DNA of 64,000 nucleotides. Origin: Hybos culiciformis (Eukaryota > Arthropoda > Insecta > Diptera > Hybotidae). Position numbers and translations under genes: made by a program. The stretch lies in assembly GCA_964007475.1 (NCBI GenBank), contig OZ023274.1, positions 81,541,303 through 81,605,302 of the forward strand, given 5' to 3'. The notes beneath the pieces are model-generated. The model was given only the letters and a program-made list of their open reading frames with translations. It did no database searches and had not been told where the DNA came from. Shown here in pieces: positions 24,101-38,148 of the stretch (the first letter of the stretch is position 1; every line of letters begins with the position of its first letter).

Positions 24101-27100
24101 TTAAGCGATATTGAATGTAAATTTTTGTGTAAATTTGCATCGATTTTTTTAAATAATTCGGGAAATATGTAAGTCACTTAATTTGACAAGCTCACTTAAT
24201 GTATTTTTTATCTCCAAATTCGTTTTAATTCTAACACAATAAAACAAGAATTAAATTTAGATGTTTTAAATTCTGTGAAAACTAAAGAAGATGTTCTACA
24301 GATTGTTGCAATTTTGTTGGATTTTAAAAATAAACCATAAATTCGAAGAAAATTTTAAACAATCTAATTGCTTAAATTACTAGTCTCATCATTCACACTC
24401 AATTTTAGTATAAATGTCAGTTTAACTATTATAATATACGTTTTGCTTTGATTAAGCAATAATGCGTACTAATTCTGAATAATTCGCAAAAAGAAGGTAT
24501 TGGTAATCTGTTAAGAATCATTTGTTAAACGATAGAACCGAAATGAATTTACACTTTCTAAAATTTATCATTTTGTATCTATTTTCATTCACATGACGAT
24601 CAAAAAAGATAATTGGCCAAACATTTTCATTTTGTTCATTTCTTTCTCATTTCCTCAGTTATTTTATTATACCTGATGGTTTTACGATATAAGTTAAAAA
24701 AAAAAAATTCTTCTTTAATTCAATTATAAACTAACTTAATGTTACAGAGAGATAAAAACCTTTGTCGAAATAAACAATTTTTTTTTTTCTCTTTTAAAAA
24801 GACCTGCGGGCATTAAATAAAATTATGGTCAAAAATTAAATTATTTACATGCATACTTTTTTTGTTTTCTAAAAAAAGAAAAGAAATATTGAATTTTTTA
24901 AATTCAGATACTTTGAGAGTAAAAAAAAAAATGTTAAATGAAAACAAAATTGTTTTGTGGATATAGGGTAAACTGATTAAGAAAAAGGAAGTGAACAAAA
25001 AAAATTTCTCAAAATAATTTCTTTTTAGAAATTAAAGCGGAAATAATACGATAATAAAAAAAAAAATTATAAATTGAATGAATTTGTTAACAAATTATGG
25101 TTTTTAGACAAGTCCTTGAAATAAAAATGCTGTTGACAACTTTTGTAAAACGTTACTCAGAGGAAACCAATTTCCAATTTTTTATTTTTTTTTCAATATT
25201 AACCACCAAGGCTCTTTTTGGGATGAAATACTTTCAAGAATAATAATTACCAATAATATTTTCTTCAATCGACATTATATAATTTTATGTACAAAAATTA
25301 ATTAATATTTGTTTTAAACAGGATGTTAATTAATGTTAGTAGTGTTTTTCATGTTATTGTGATTGATACCTTAATAATGAAAAAAAAGAATAATAAAAAA
25401 AAATATTTTCAATTAATTTTAGTGTTTGACTTCTTGGAGTTGAAGACTTCATCATATTGTCCATTTATTTTGAATGATTTTTTTGAACTGTTTCATAATA
25501 GAAAAAAATATAATTTTTAGACTGGTGACGTTCATGGATTGTTCAATTTTTTTTCGTATTCCGTGAGCTTAATTTTTCTAGGCTAACTCTACGTATTTCT
25601 CTTTTACATTTTTCAGATAAATCCACTCTCTTTTTTTTCAGAAGACTTTAAAGCTGTACCCAGAAAATATTAAGCTAAGGATAAATTAATTTGCAAAAAG
25701 GTAAACCCTTCCGGAAAAAAAAAAATATTTTTGAAGATAAGAATAAATTATTTCTATAAAGATTTAATATTTTTAGAAAAAAAGGTCGAGATTCCGAATA
25801 TTTATTATCACTATTGGTAACATTGCTTGTTTACGTTATTCTTATTACAGACAAAATTAAAATAAAGTAAATTCAAAATAATTTATTAAATTAATTAAAA
25901 AAAAATTGTTTTACGAATTATAAAATCCATTTTTCAGAAAATTTTCAAAATTGAAACAAAGAATAAAATTATCTTTTCCTTAACTTTGAAATAATTAAAC
26001 TACAAAAACTACATATTTTTCGAAAGAAAAAAAAAAATTATATACAGCAACATAATAATAATAATCCAAGTGTCAATTGGAAAATTTATAAATGTATAAC
26101 ATACATAGTTTATATTGTAACAAGTCTTATCCGTATATGATACGTATATGATTTTGAAATTTATATCCTAATTACATCGATTTAAAAGCAAATACCGCAC
26201 AAATTTATCAGATTAAGATTTAATAGGTTAAATATTCCTAATGTGTTTGATATTTCTACATTTATACGAAAATATATGTATGCACCAAATTTAGGGTAAT
26301 GTGGTCATAATTTACAATAATGATTATTCAAAATAAATAAAATTTATTTATTGCAAACATTTGGTTTCTTTCAAAATTGAAGCTTTAATAATGCATTAAA
26401 ATTACAAATTTTTCTTAAATTTTAATTCTAGCATTTATTCTAGCTAGTGACTTGTTTTATTAAAAAAACATTTTCCAGCAAAAAAAAAATAATAAGTACA
26501 AAAACATTTTAAATCGAATTGTGTCGAGCGGGTTCCGTATATCATTTATAAAGTAATGTCTATGTTTTAAAATTTAAAATCGAAAAAGAAAACAAAAACA
26601 AAAATAAATGAATAAAAATTTCATTTTTATCCAGTAAGCTCAAATGTCATGGAAAAAACAAAAATAAATCTCCTTTAAATTTATGTTTTAATAGGGTAGA
26701 CAAAAAGATGTTGTAACATATCATTCATAATCCTCCCAGTATACTCTCTCTCTCTACATCTGTGCAGTACACTGAGAAAAAAATGAGAATGAGCTATTCA
26801 ATATATGGCAGAAACATTGTAACATAAAATACTTACTTTATTTTCTGGCAGTAAGTAAGTGCTCAAAATCTTGTATTTAGTTTTAAACATTTATAATAAC
26901 TCGTCCAAAAATTAATTATAACTAAAGTAGATACTCGAAAATTTTAGTTGTGTTGTGTTAGTGTTTATTAATGACGGAATGAGTTTTTGAAATTTTTATG
27001 TCGAATATTTTTATAATCATACAAACAGATATTAAATAGCAAAAGTACGAACTATTTTTCCTTGATTTCATAAATATCTTTCACTATTTCGATTTGAACT

Positions 27101-29778
27101 ATATAAACATACCAAGGGATATACAAAAATTATACCTACGTACATGTACAACATCTTAAGCATTAAAAAATTAAAGATAACTTATGAAAATTAAAAGAAC
27201 CAAATTATTTAGAAAAAAAATGTTTAATAAATTTTTATGCATTTAAAAAAAAAAAATAAAATAAAAAAAGTTGCGTGAATTAGGTCAAATTAATCTTGAA
27301 TTTATATAAGAATAAATTCAAAATGAAAAAATAATAAAAAACAAGAGAATAATTACACAACATCACATGATGTTCCTCTTTTTTTATTCCATATCAGCAG
27401 AGTATTATCGTCATTATTACTAATTTCATTTGTACTTGGAAATAATACATATTATATTTTTCTTTTACTTCATATCTTTTTTTTTCTCGTGAAATAAATA
27501 TGTTCTACTTAACTCTGAAGGAGTGTGTACAACATATAATATACACGTTTGTGTCTTATACGCCTTAAATTTATGTTCTTGAAATAAATTGATTTAAATT
27601 ATTATATATAAAGAAATATAACGTGAAATATAAAATACATCTCTTTACTACTTAAACATTTCATTTTTATTTTTATTTTTATTATTTTTTTTTCCCGTCT
27701 TATAGATAAAAATTAAAGGCAGTGAAAATCCTTAAAATTCTTTTTTTATCCATTGTACATTATGAATACATAATAATATTCATCTTTTGTAAGTCAATCA
27801 GGACTACGCTAGTTTAGTTGTATTTTCAAAAGTTGTAATTAAAATTTGCTCTTTTGCGAACAATTGTAAAAGGATTTTAAAATTTCAAAAACTAAAGTTA
27901 AACTTTGAAATGTGGAAAATGAAGCTTAGTTTTTGTTGTAAATTTTATATCTTGCCGATATCTTTTATGGAGATTTGGCACTTAGAATAAAATGCCATTA
28001 TACCATTCAATTAATTTAATATAGTCACAGGACACAGGAAAAAGAAATCAAAAATCCACAATCAGGAATTAAAATAAAATTTTCGAAAAATCGACAAATT
28101 TCAATTAATATTAAAATTTTGTTGAAACAGAAGTGCTATAACAAAAAAAAAATTTAAATATTCTTCCTTGAATTTTATACATGGAAATTGGATTTTGTCT
28201 TCTTTTTTTTTGTGAGTATTTTATATCTATATACGTTGTTTTATAATCTTATTTTCAATAAAGAATTCGTGGTTCATTCAACAATAGGATTTCTGTCCTC
28301 AGGGAATATTATGAGAGTATAAACAATATTTAACAGTTAAGATGGAAAAAAGAATACGCCTTGAGAGTAAATAACATTTGATGAAAACTTGTTGCAAAAC
28401 ATTTGGGACATTTTTGATTGTTAAATGAAACCAAAAATGGGTTTTTGTTTATTTTTTTATTTTTTTTGATAATATACTTTTTATTCGGAAATCAAATATT
28501 CATTGCCATGTTTATGGTTTTAAATACAGCGAATTTAAGATAAAAATTTTAAATAGTAATCTCATTTTTGAAATTCATATACGTATAAAATGTGCAAGGA
28601 TTTTATATTTTTTGCTTTTAAAAAAGAACAGACAAGATTTTCTATTAAATATGCAATAAATTATTTATACATAATGGTCTAACAAATTGCTATTTTAAGA
28701 GCATCAAATATAACAAACTTTTTTACGATAGATCTATTCATTGATTGATTAAATTATCTCTGTATAAAGTAAAAAATATTCGATAGAAATATAACCATCG
28801 AAATTTATTGCGGATAATTTAATCAAAAGTTGAGCAATTTATTTCAATAAATTAAGAGTTGAAATAAAATAGGTTAATTTTGGAATTTATATAGCAGTTC
28901 TAGTATAATATATGCAAATCATAATGTCATAATGATAGTTACAATGCTCCTTAATAAATAAATATAAAAACAAAATTTATCAAATTAGACGTTAAATTGT
29001 AAAAGTTTTACTAAAATTATTTTATTTATTACAATTTATCACGATAAAACAAAGTTTTCAAACTTTATCAGAACTAAAATTATCTTAGGATTATTGTCGT
29101 ATTGTATCTATTAAAGATTAAATGTACATGCGGAATAAACAAATTATGAAGTTAAATTTCAATCAATAGTCATCCCTTATATACAACAATTGAATCAAGG
29201 AAATTATTTTAAAATTAGAACAGCATAGCCCTAATATACGTACATTGTACTTAAATAAGTACAAGTACTTAAATTGAATTCAATTGAAAAATCCACCAAT
29301 GATTAAATGCTTACATATTATACTATCATATGAAAATTGCAAAGTCCTTTAAAAAATATTCAAATAGATGTTTAACATTAGGTTTAACCAGCCTGTATTA
29401 GAGGGATAAAAAAATCAGAAGTGAAATTAAAGTTATAAATTTGTTAGTCCAAAAAAATATGATATGAAAAGCCTTGTGTTGACTCTTGGATGAATTTAAA
29501 ATACAAAAATACAAAAAAAAATGATAACTGAAGTGAAATTCTTTTACTAAATTTAATTTGATTTAAGAAAAAAAAAAAACAAAAAAAAATTAAAGATCGA
29601 AATCAATGTCAGAACACACTTAAGTAAATTTTAATTAAAATTAAAAACAGAACGAGTAAAATTGCAAGATAAATGAGGACGAAAAGGTATATAAAAGATA
29701 AAGTTCTTGCAATGGAAATTTTCATTTAACAAATGAAATGCTTTGTCCAGATTTATATAAAAATAAATAGTACTCCTA

Positions 29779-29816
<38 letters not shown>

Positions 29817-32800
29817 AATATATATTTATATATCTGTTTGTTACAACAAAATATAATATCAGACCAAAAAGCCTAAATAAATATACCGAACAAAAAATTT
29901 TTTTTTTTTTAAGATTTTACTTGGTTTTTTATTTTTTATATAAATATGGTATAATAATTACAAAACATATACCATTATTTATTTGGTATCTTATTCTAAC
30001 ATACATTTTTTTTTTCATTTTGTTTTGTACTTTAAAGATTTTGTAAATTTTTGAAGCAATAACCAATATTGTACATAAATGTATATTTTTAATAAAATTT
30101 TATTAAAACTTACAATTTGTGCAAAATTTTTATATTTAGAAATAAATAAAATTAGAAAATATATATGAACTTACATTTATCGAAAAATTTGCTGTTCTAA
30201 ATAATACAATTTCGAATGTATCTATTCTATATAATTAAGAAAACTTTGCAAGAAAATAATATATTGCCAAAATTATTTTCAAAGCCGAATCGATGTGAAG
30301 GAATCAGATAAAATGCAGCATCTTCGAAGATAATTTGAAATCCTAAACCCTTTTATTGTGGAAGTATTGGTATAGGCTTGTCTGCTATAGTGTACTAATT
30401 TTTTTACGCCAATATGTATGATGGATTGTTATAATTTCAAGAAGGTATGTTGAATCTGGTTGTAATTAAACCCAATATAGCGTATCTGTTTCTGTAGGAA
30501 ATAGTAGATTGGTGAGTTGAAAGAAAGAAAAAATATTAAAGCCAAATATGTATATTCGAAGAGTTGAAACGAACTTAAATTACATCCCTTTCTAAATAAT
30601 TTTGTAATTTGCCAGTCAATGTCTTGGAGAATGACAGAAGTAATTCAAAATGAAGGATTTTGGACTAAAAATTTAATATTCAGGGATAGAAAATTAATAA
30701 AATATAAAAGATTGTATTTTATTTTTGCAAGTAATTTTTTATCCAAAAAACCAAAACAAAGAAGGTGTATATTTTCAGAAACACTTTGCTGATGTAGATT
30801 TTTGAAATAAATTTGATAGAACTTGAATTTTTTCTGAAAGTATAACTATTTCTGAAAGTATAACTATTAAAATAATTCATTTTAGATACCTATATCTTTT
30901 ATAGAAAAAAGTTTATAATATCTGTATCTCAATATAACGTTGGGATGAGAAATTATCAATTAACTTATGCGAAAACAATAGAAAATTATGATAAGAGCAA
31001 AAAAAAACTATGTACATGTATGTATATGATAAAAATATAAAAACGTTCATTAAAGAATCTCATTTTTGTTTTCTCCAAAAAAAAAAACCTATTGATAATG
31101 ACGTGAATTAATTCAATGATGAAAAAATCAATTTTTTTTTGTAATGATATTATTATATATTTTCTCAATGATAATCACAGTCAGTGGCAAGAATATAAAA
31201 GAAATGATAGTCATGGAACTTATTTATCTTGTCTTCAACCATTCTGTATAAACTTTATTAATTATAACAAAGCTTTTTCAAAGTATTAATTATTATCGTT
31301 GAATACTTTTTTTTTTTTATTGAACATATTTATTATTTCAATGATTAACTTCTTTTGCGTCGTCTTGGCATAAATTAGAAAATCATCGATATTATAACAA
31401 TAAAACTTCTTTGTGCCGGGATTTTTATTTTTGTTTTGCAAAATTAAAAAAAATAAGTAACATAAACCCTTTGTTTGAATGAAAATACAAACATAAATAT
31501 GTGAAAATAAAAATTATTCTTCGTGAGATGGAAAGGTTTTTATAAAGTGGTATAATATAGTTAGGTATAATTTGTTTGCTACTTGAACAGACACGGTTTT
31601 TTAGTTTTATAGATAAAAACATATATTTTTAATTAACTATAAATGTAGGCATTTATAATAGATGGGTATTTAATTCAGATTTTAGAAAGTTAAAACAATT
31701 CATTTTTAATGAACATAAAATTAATAGCTAAAAACGAATCTGAAATCTGGCAGAAAGAATAAACTATAAAGTTTTTTAAACGTTACAATCAAATTTAATT
31801 TTAAAAATTCTAGCTATTTAGTGAATTTTGGAATTTTTTTCTAATTAAGTAACATACATTTTTAAGTTTTTACCAAACAAAATCATATTTTTTTTTCCGC
31901 AGAAAGTCATTAAATTTTGTTTTTATTATCAGCAAAACTTTATTCCAAAGAGTTAGGGAGTAGTTAATACATTTCAAAAATCTTTAATCAGCTTAACATT
32001 CTTTTTTAAACGAATGAATGAATGATTCGATATACACGGCAAAGTTAATGTATAAAATAAAATTATATTTTTTTTAAAAACGTATTTCAAAATAAAGCTA
32101 AACTCTTCATCATTGTTTCGTGTTTATTTGTTTCGTGTTTATTTGTAACAATAATTCTTTAAGACAAAATTCAATTCAAAATAACATCTGTATTACATAT
32201 TTAATAAAAAAAATATATATATTCATTATTTATTATAGATAGATAATAATATTATATAAATTAAAAACTATATAATCCAGATAAGTGAGAGATCTGATTC
32301 TCATTTAACTATATGAACTATATAAACCTATATAAAAAAAAACACAGATAAAGTGATATTAATTATGTATATACGCTTAAATATAGAGTTAAAGATTTAA
32401 CAAATTAATATTTTATAAAAAAAAAAAATTATCTATATTTAGTTAAGAACTATAGGTAATTTGTTTCAATAATTATAATCACATATAGTAATCAACTTAA
32501 TGGATTTGAATTCAATGAATTTAATGAAAATAACTTGAAAATCCTTTTATAAAGTTTTTTTTGTATTATAGAGAAGTTTAAAAATCGATTTTTAAAATTA
32601 TTGAGTTAGTTTGAAATAAGAATAGTTCACATATTGTATCCAATAGTTTTTATATAAATCTCCTACGGTCACATAATTCACAATTGAAATATTTCAAAAA
32701 TCAAAGGGAAGTAAGTATATAATATTTATTGAACCGTAAACTAACTTCATTTACAAACATATTGTTTTATATGAATAAATATGGGTATATAGAAATAAAA

Positions 32801-33285
32801 TTTTTCCTAAAAAGGTTCTAAATTCGAAAGAAAATTTAATTTTTTATATTTATATTTTTTTATTTCTAAAGAACTTTAACATTTTCTAACAAATTTTAGC
32901 ATAAAGCAATAAAAGAAAAATCGTTTTGTTTTTCCTAATAAATTTATTACGTTTATACTTAACTTAGTTTAAAAAAATAATAAAATTAAATTTAAAATAT
33001 TGTTTTTTTTTTTCTCTTTGCAGAGAGAATCTTTAATATAGTTGAACCATGAACTAAACACTGGAAGTAAAAAAATTAAATTATGTAAACAAAGAGCATA
33101 ATTTCATTGCCTTGGAATTTACAAATAAATGCTTCGGTTTGCTACAGTTTTGCTTTGTTGTGATTTAAAATCTATTATGGTAGACATAAAAGAAGATTGC
33201 ATCTTCTACTAAATGTTAAAAATTCGATCAAATCACAAACATATCCGAATCAGATTTATTTGAAACAACTTTCTTTCCTAATTAA
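15167..33285. other. AT-rich non-coding stretch with simple repeats
   Basis: No gene was supported in 18 kb. Small items seen: a 17-bp palindrome (AAAGGCAATTTGCCTTT, near 17799), a CT run near 26740-26752, a TA microsatellite at about 29783-29813, and an 18-bp tandem duplication at 30831-30866. Confidence 0.55.
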
Positions 33286-33295
33286 CTAACACCAC

Positions 33296-33506
33296 AGATT
33301 AAGAATACAGAAAGATTGGAAGCTTCATACAACATTTTTTCAATCTTTTTTGGTATTTTTATGTGAAGGTGTTAGTAAAACTATATAAAATTCTTTTCAT
33401 ATATTGATAATTATCACGTATTTTATTTTATTTTACTAACACATTCACATAAAAATACCAAAAATAATGTCGTATGAAGCTTCCCATCTTTCGGTATTCT
33501 TAATCT
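33296..33506. repeat. Long inverted repeat, arms ~76-85 bp
   Basis: Left arm 33296-33380 and right arm 33431-33506 are reverse complements with few mismatches and one ~10-nt gap, around a 50-bp AT-rich loop. Shared blocks include AGATTAAGAATAC, GGAAGCTTCATAC, and TTTTTGGTATTTTTATGTGAA. TAACACCA occurs just outside each arm in direct orientation. As RNA it would form a long hairpin. It sits about 75 bp from foldback copy 2. Confidence 0.75.
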
Positions 33507-33579
33507 ATGCTAACACCAATCTAAGAAAAAACCAAACTACCTTTCAATACGCCAATAAAATAAACACATGTGTTTGTAA

Positions 33580-33906
33580 TAGTAGATTACAACACATGTT
33601 AAGAAAATTTGTTATTACAACGAGTTGTGTATACACAAAAACATATAGACACGAGTCAATACTTATATCACGAGACCGTTAGGTCGAGTGATAAAATATT
33701 GACAAGTGTCCATGTGTTTTTGTGTATATACACAACGACCTGTACACAAATTTTCTTAACATGTTTTGTAAACTGTTTTAATGTGCATGTGAGAGGTAGT
33801 TGCAATCAATACATTTGCAATGCAAAAAATAAACAAAAGTTGAAAATGAAGTAAGTGAATTGTAAATAAAATTTACTTAATACGGAGAATGTAAATAAAA
33901 TTTACT
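33580..33906 (-). mobile_element. Foldback element, copy 2 (inverted orientation)
   Basis: On the minus strand it matches copy 1B from the tandem array through TTCATTTT, AAATGTATTG, CCTCTCACATGCACATTAAA, the hairpin and TAATCTACTATTA. The hairpin occupies 33587-33771. The apex on the minus strand reads CACTCGACC-TAAC-GGTCTCGTG. Open frames crossing it are by-products of the repeat. Confidence 0.75.
33861..33905. repeat. Two-unit tandem repeat in copy 2, 29-bp spacing
   Basis: TGTAAATAAAATTTACT occurs at 33861 and again, as ATGTAAATAAAATTTACT, at 33889. It is the counterpart of the TGTAAATTGTATTTACA array in copy 1A. Confidence 0.6.
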
Positions 33907-36900
33907 GTTTATAAAAATGTTATGTAACCAAATTTCCTCTTTTTATAAAAAAAATTACACTAAATATAATATTAATGCAAAACTTAAGTTATAATGAATT
34001 TTGTTTTGTTTATTCGAATAAAAAAATTGTTCAAAAAGTAATTTAAAAAGTGTTTAACTTTTGTTACGTTATTCTTCTGGGGGGTCTTCGGAATTTGTTA
34101 CGATCTGTTACTATGGGGGGGGGGGGGGTTAAAAATAGTCAAAAAAAGCGTTACGTAATATGTGTACAGTCCGTCAGATCTGATTTCATTTATAAAAAGA
34201 AATTTATTATTTCTTTCTTCTTAGATTTATAATGTATTCTTTATCAAAAGATTTTGATTTCTTACATACACAAAACAATAATAAATAAAGTCGTTGAATA
34301 AATTTATAATGTTATTTAGGAAAGGAAATAAATAGCCTAAGCTCTGAAATTATGTATACAGTATATAAGTATTTAATTTTAAAATATTGTTAGGTAAAAT
34401 TAAGAGAAAAATATATAAATTGAATTGAAAATTACGTTCTCATTTTTGAACTGTTTGGTTATTAAACATACGTTCTATTCTATCAATAAAATGATTCTTC
34501 ATTTAGGGCATTCTGCATTTAGGGGATCTTGGATGATTCTTTTTTGTTGAAAGAATTTTAATTATCAATTCAAATCGCCAATTGACATTATGTTTTTAAA
34601 AAAAAAGTTTATAATACAATATTGCATGTTATAACTTGTAAGAACAATTTTATAAGGTGGTTATCGATGTAACTTTATATAGCTTATTTTATCACGGTAA
34701 AAATGTAAATAAAAACTATTCTAATTCTTGTATTAAGGACCGATGAAACAGTAAACCTAGGACCGAAAAATATTGTCATTAAAGCCGAAAAAAGCAGTCT
34801 TTCTGTTCTTATATTTCTAACAACAAAAAAGGATGAAAATTAAAAAAAAAAAAATACAATCTATTTAATATATTTAATATTTATAGCATTATGTACATAT
34901 AATATAACGTAAAATACGCTACATAGTCCAAACCAAAAAGAAAATATGTTTTTGAAGTTATCCCGTAAAGAATTTCTTAAACCCTTAAGGCTGAAAATTA
35001 TAAAATAAAAAATATATATACAGTAAGTAATGTATAAATTTTATGTATTATAACCCTTTTATACTTTAATTTTTTTTAATAAACTACATCCCAGTACCAA
35101 GTATATATTATGGTAAATGTTTGCTTATATATGTTTTTATGATACACACATATGTACGCATATAAGAGAAATTTACATAAATATATACAATGTAAATATG
35201 TTTTTTTTTTTTTATTTAGACATGTATTCTTTACATAACTGCAATTGTGGAATTTTGTGGTCTACAGAGTGGTTATGTAGAGTTCTTCATCACATTTCAT
35301 CTAAGAAAATAAAAATAGCAAAAAAATTAAAATCACAAACATATCTCAAAACATTTTCAGTAAAAAATAAAACTATTATATACTGTTGAGAAAAAGTAGA
35401 AAAATTTACTAACTTTTTTAGATAAAATCATAAAAATTCCATGAATTGTTTCCTTACTATGCATTTTTCTTATTAATGGAATTTTTTTTTACTAATTCAA
35501 TTTAACTATTTTATGAATTTAATTTTTGTGCATTACATAAATGTGGCCTGAAAACTGACAATTTGAATTTCTAGCAACGAGCTAGAAGAATTGCTGGAAC
35601 AATTAACCTTAACTCAAACAAAATATTGTATAAAAAGTTTTGTAAAAACATATAGTTTTTACACAACTACACAAAAAGGAACTATAATTATAATAGGCCG
35701 CACTGATCATAAAATAAATATTTTCTAATCTAAATGGCATAAATAATTATGGTAATTTCAAGAAAATCAAAATCACACAATGAAACCTTGAATTTATGAA
35801 ACTAAAACAAATATACTTTTATAAAATCGAACTTGATTTGTAAATTTGACGAAACGATATTTTTTAAGTTTTAGTTTCAAAACCTTTTGACTCACGTTAT
35901 GTGCCCAATTTCAACAGATTCATATTTAAACTTTAGCATTAAAATAAAAAACCAAAATATAAAAACAGAAAAATGTATTTTTTTTCCTCTTTTCTATTAC
36001 ATATAAATTTCATATTCCATATAAATGTTACACCAGGACATATAAATACAATGCTGCATTTTAACCTAAAATTTTATTCTCATACACATCAGTACCCGTT
36101 TTATTATAAAACAACCGCTTGAATGGATATAGCTAACACATTTTTGAAAAAAAAAAAAAAAAAAATCTATATATATATAAATGGAAATGAGCAAATAAAT
36201 TCAAATTTATGATATCATGGATAGTATGTATATTGTACATAACTAATCTAAACTGAATTTAATAGCTATTATGATACTTTTCTATAGAAATACAGAATTA
36301 TAGATTATAAAATTAATACTATACATATAAATGAAAATAATTTAATAAAAAAAAGATTAAAAATGGAAAGTTGAATAAACCAATTCTATATATTTCTCCC
36401 TCAAATACACCTATTTCAGGCGAAAATTTTAATGGCATTTAAGAGTATAAAACTAAAATAATTCCATCACAAGCTTCTAAATGACAAGACATTGAGTCTT
36501 AAATCGAACTAAAATAGAAAGTATATCTGTCATTAATATAGCGATAAATAAAAATGTGATAAAATGAAGGTACATAACTTATGATTCCGCCGTAATTGGT
36601 TTTTGTATTCTGAAACTTCAGCATCAGTTTATTTTTATTTTTTGAACAACACATTCTCTTCCCCCGTTGAATCAAATAATATTAAACTTTATTCGTATTT
36701 GATTTTTTTTTTTAAATCTAAATCATTGTAGTTACACAGTAGAAAAGTATTTTCTTAATTTGAATATTTCAACAAAAATGTAATTTCAAATATTTCTCAC
36801 AAATTTTTTGGACATTTATTCTATTAAAGGTATGTAGCGGATCAGATAGACAATTTCATAAATATAAAAAAAAGAACAAAATATATATTTTCTATGAAAT

Positions 36901-37887
36901 TGGCTAAAAGCATAAAAATGGTCATGTTTGCAATGTTCTATATGTTATACAACATATTGTAAATAAAATATAGGAACTAGGTATAAGCAGTAAAAATAAA
37001 ACAAAATAAAAATGTATGTGTATAGCTGATGAAAATAATGAACATGAGCAGCATTCTATTATGTATGTACTATATGTAATATATTAATACACAATATACA
37101 ATATACCAACAACATAGATATGTATAGAATGTTACTAAATAATCTTTTTTAGTATTTAAATTTTTTATAAGGTAGTTATCATCGTGGTACATGACATTTG
37201 ATTAAATGTGAGTGAAAAATGAAAGAATTTATCAAAAGAGCAATTCTTGTGAAAAATGTGAAAAAAAAAAAGAAAATTATTATTTATTAATTTATATTTA
37301 ACTTTGTGGAAGATTTTATTTTTTTTTAATATAATATAAAAATAACTAAGTAAATAATGAAGTTAACAATTTAAAATTTTTTCTTTTATTTGAGTTATTT
37401 TCATCAGTCCTTTACCGTTAAATTGAATTTGAAAGATGTTAAATTTTTGTTTAGAATTGAAAACAAAAATTATATATGCATAAATATATACAAAATATAT
37501 AAAACGAACTTTGAAAAAATCAAATTAATTAACAACATGAGTACATGCAAGCATTTTGATTTTGAATGGTTAATGTTCGTCTTATAAAGTCTGACGAAAC
37601 CTGTTTTAAATTCGTAAAGATTAATGTAATTGTACAAAAATATAACCTTCCTTTTCCGCATTACTGCTGCTTATAATAGACGTTGAGGTAAAGTTTGGAC
37701 CGATCTTTAATTTTTTTATAGGAATTTTCTTACAGTTTCATACATTTTTATGCCTAAGAGATGCTTTGAATTTATTTGTGATACATTCATTCTTTGTAGA
37801 GGGCTTGAAATTCACGTCAGTGATGATGGTTGTTAAACCATAAACTTTTCTTCCAACTACTGTTAAATAATCTTTTTTTTATTGCAA
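33907..37887. other. AT-rich non-coding stretch
   Basis: No supported gene. A GC-richer repeat-like patch at 34060-34190 is listed separately. Confidence 0.55.
34060..34190. repeat. Repeat-like patch with 14-G homopolymer
   Basis: A run of 14 G (34115-34128) sits in a patch containing GTTACGTTATTC, CTTCTGGGGGG and GCGTTACGTAATATG. Poly(G) beside GTTACGTAA-type motifs resembles a dispersed insect repeat I have seen in other genomes, but I cannot name the family. The G run is also a place where read errors are likely. Confidence 0.35.
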
Positions 37888-38148
37888 ATATCGTCTATCT
37901 AGTTCTTAAGTGCCGTATACGCATTTTTCGTATTTTTGGCAAATTGAGTTTGAAGTTGTAAGACTCGAACAATTGGTTCCAATTTAGCATATACTTTAAA
38001 TAGGGGGGAAATATCTCGAGAACGGAAGGAGCTATTGAAATTTTGAGAAGGACATTCGAAAGATCGCCTTCGAGTTAGTATGATGAAATCTCTAACTCCA
38101 AAAGTGCCAAAATGCGTATACGGCACTTAAGAACTAGATAGACGATAT
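37888..38148. mobile_element. MITE with perfect 40-bp terminal inverted repeats
   Basis: Positions 37888-37927 and 38109-38148 are exact reverse complements over 40 bp, including the outermost AT. The likely element is 37891-38145 with TA on both sides (37889-37890 and 38146-38147), suggesting a TA-duplicating Tc1/mariner-type MITE. The perfect arms suggest a recent insertion. The interior is less AT-rich than its surroundings. A 75-codon minus-strand frame inside it starts and ends in the terminal repeats and shows no transposase motif. Confidence 0.8.

Noticed and set aside
33467..33854. Two plus-strand open frames
   Set aside because: They run through the long inverted repeat and the foldback hairpin, so they are products of repeat sequence.
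34050..34232. 60-codon frame across the G run
   Set aside because: Its Gly run comes from the homopolymer and the frame depends on its exact length.
35575..35728. Possible exon after TTTCTAG giving NELEELLEQLTLTQ
   Set aside because: No partner exons, and the downstream residues are low-complexity; a single acceptor-like AG is not enough.
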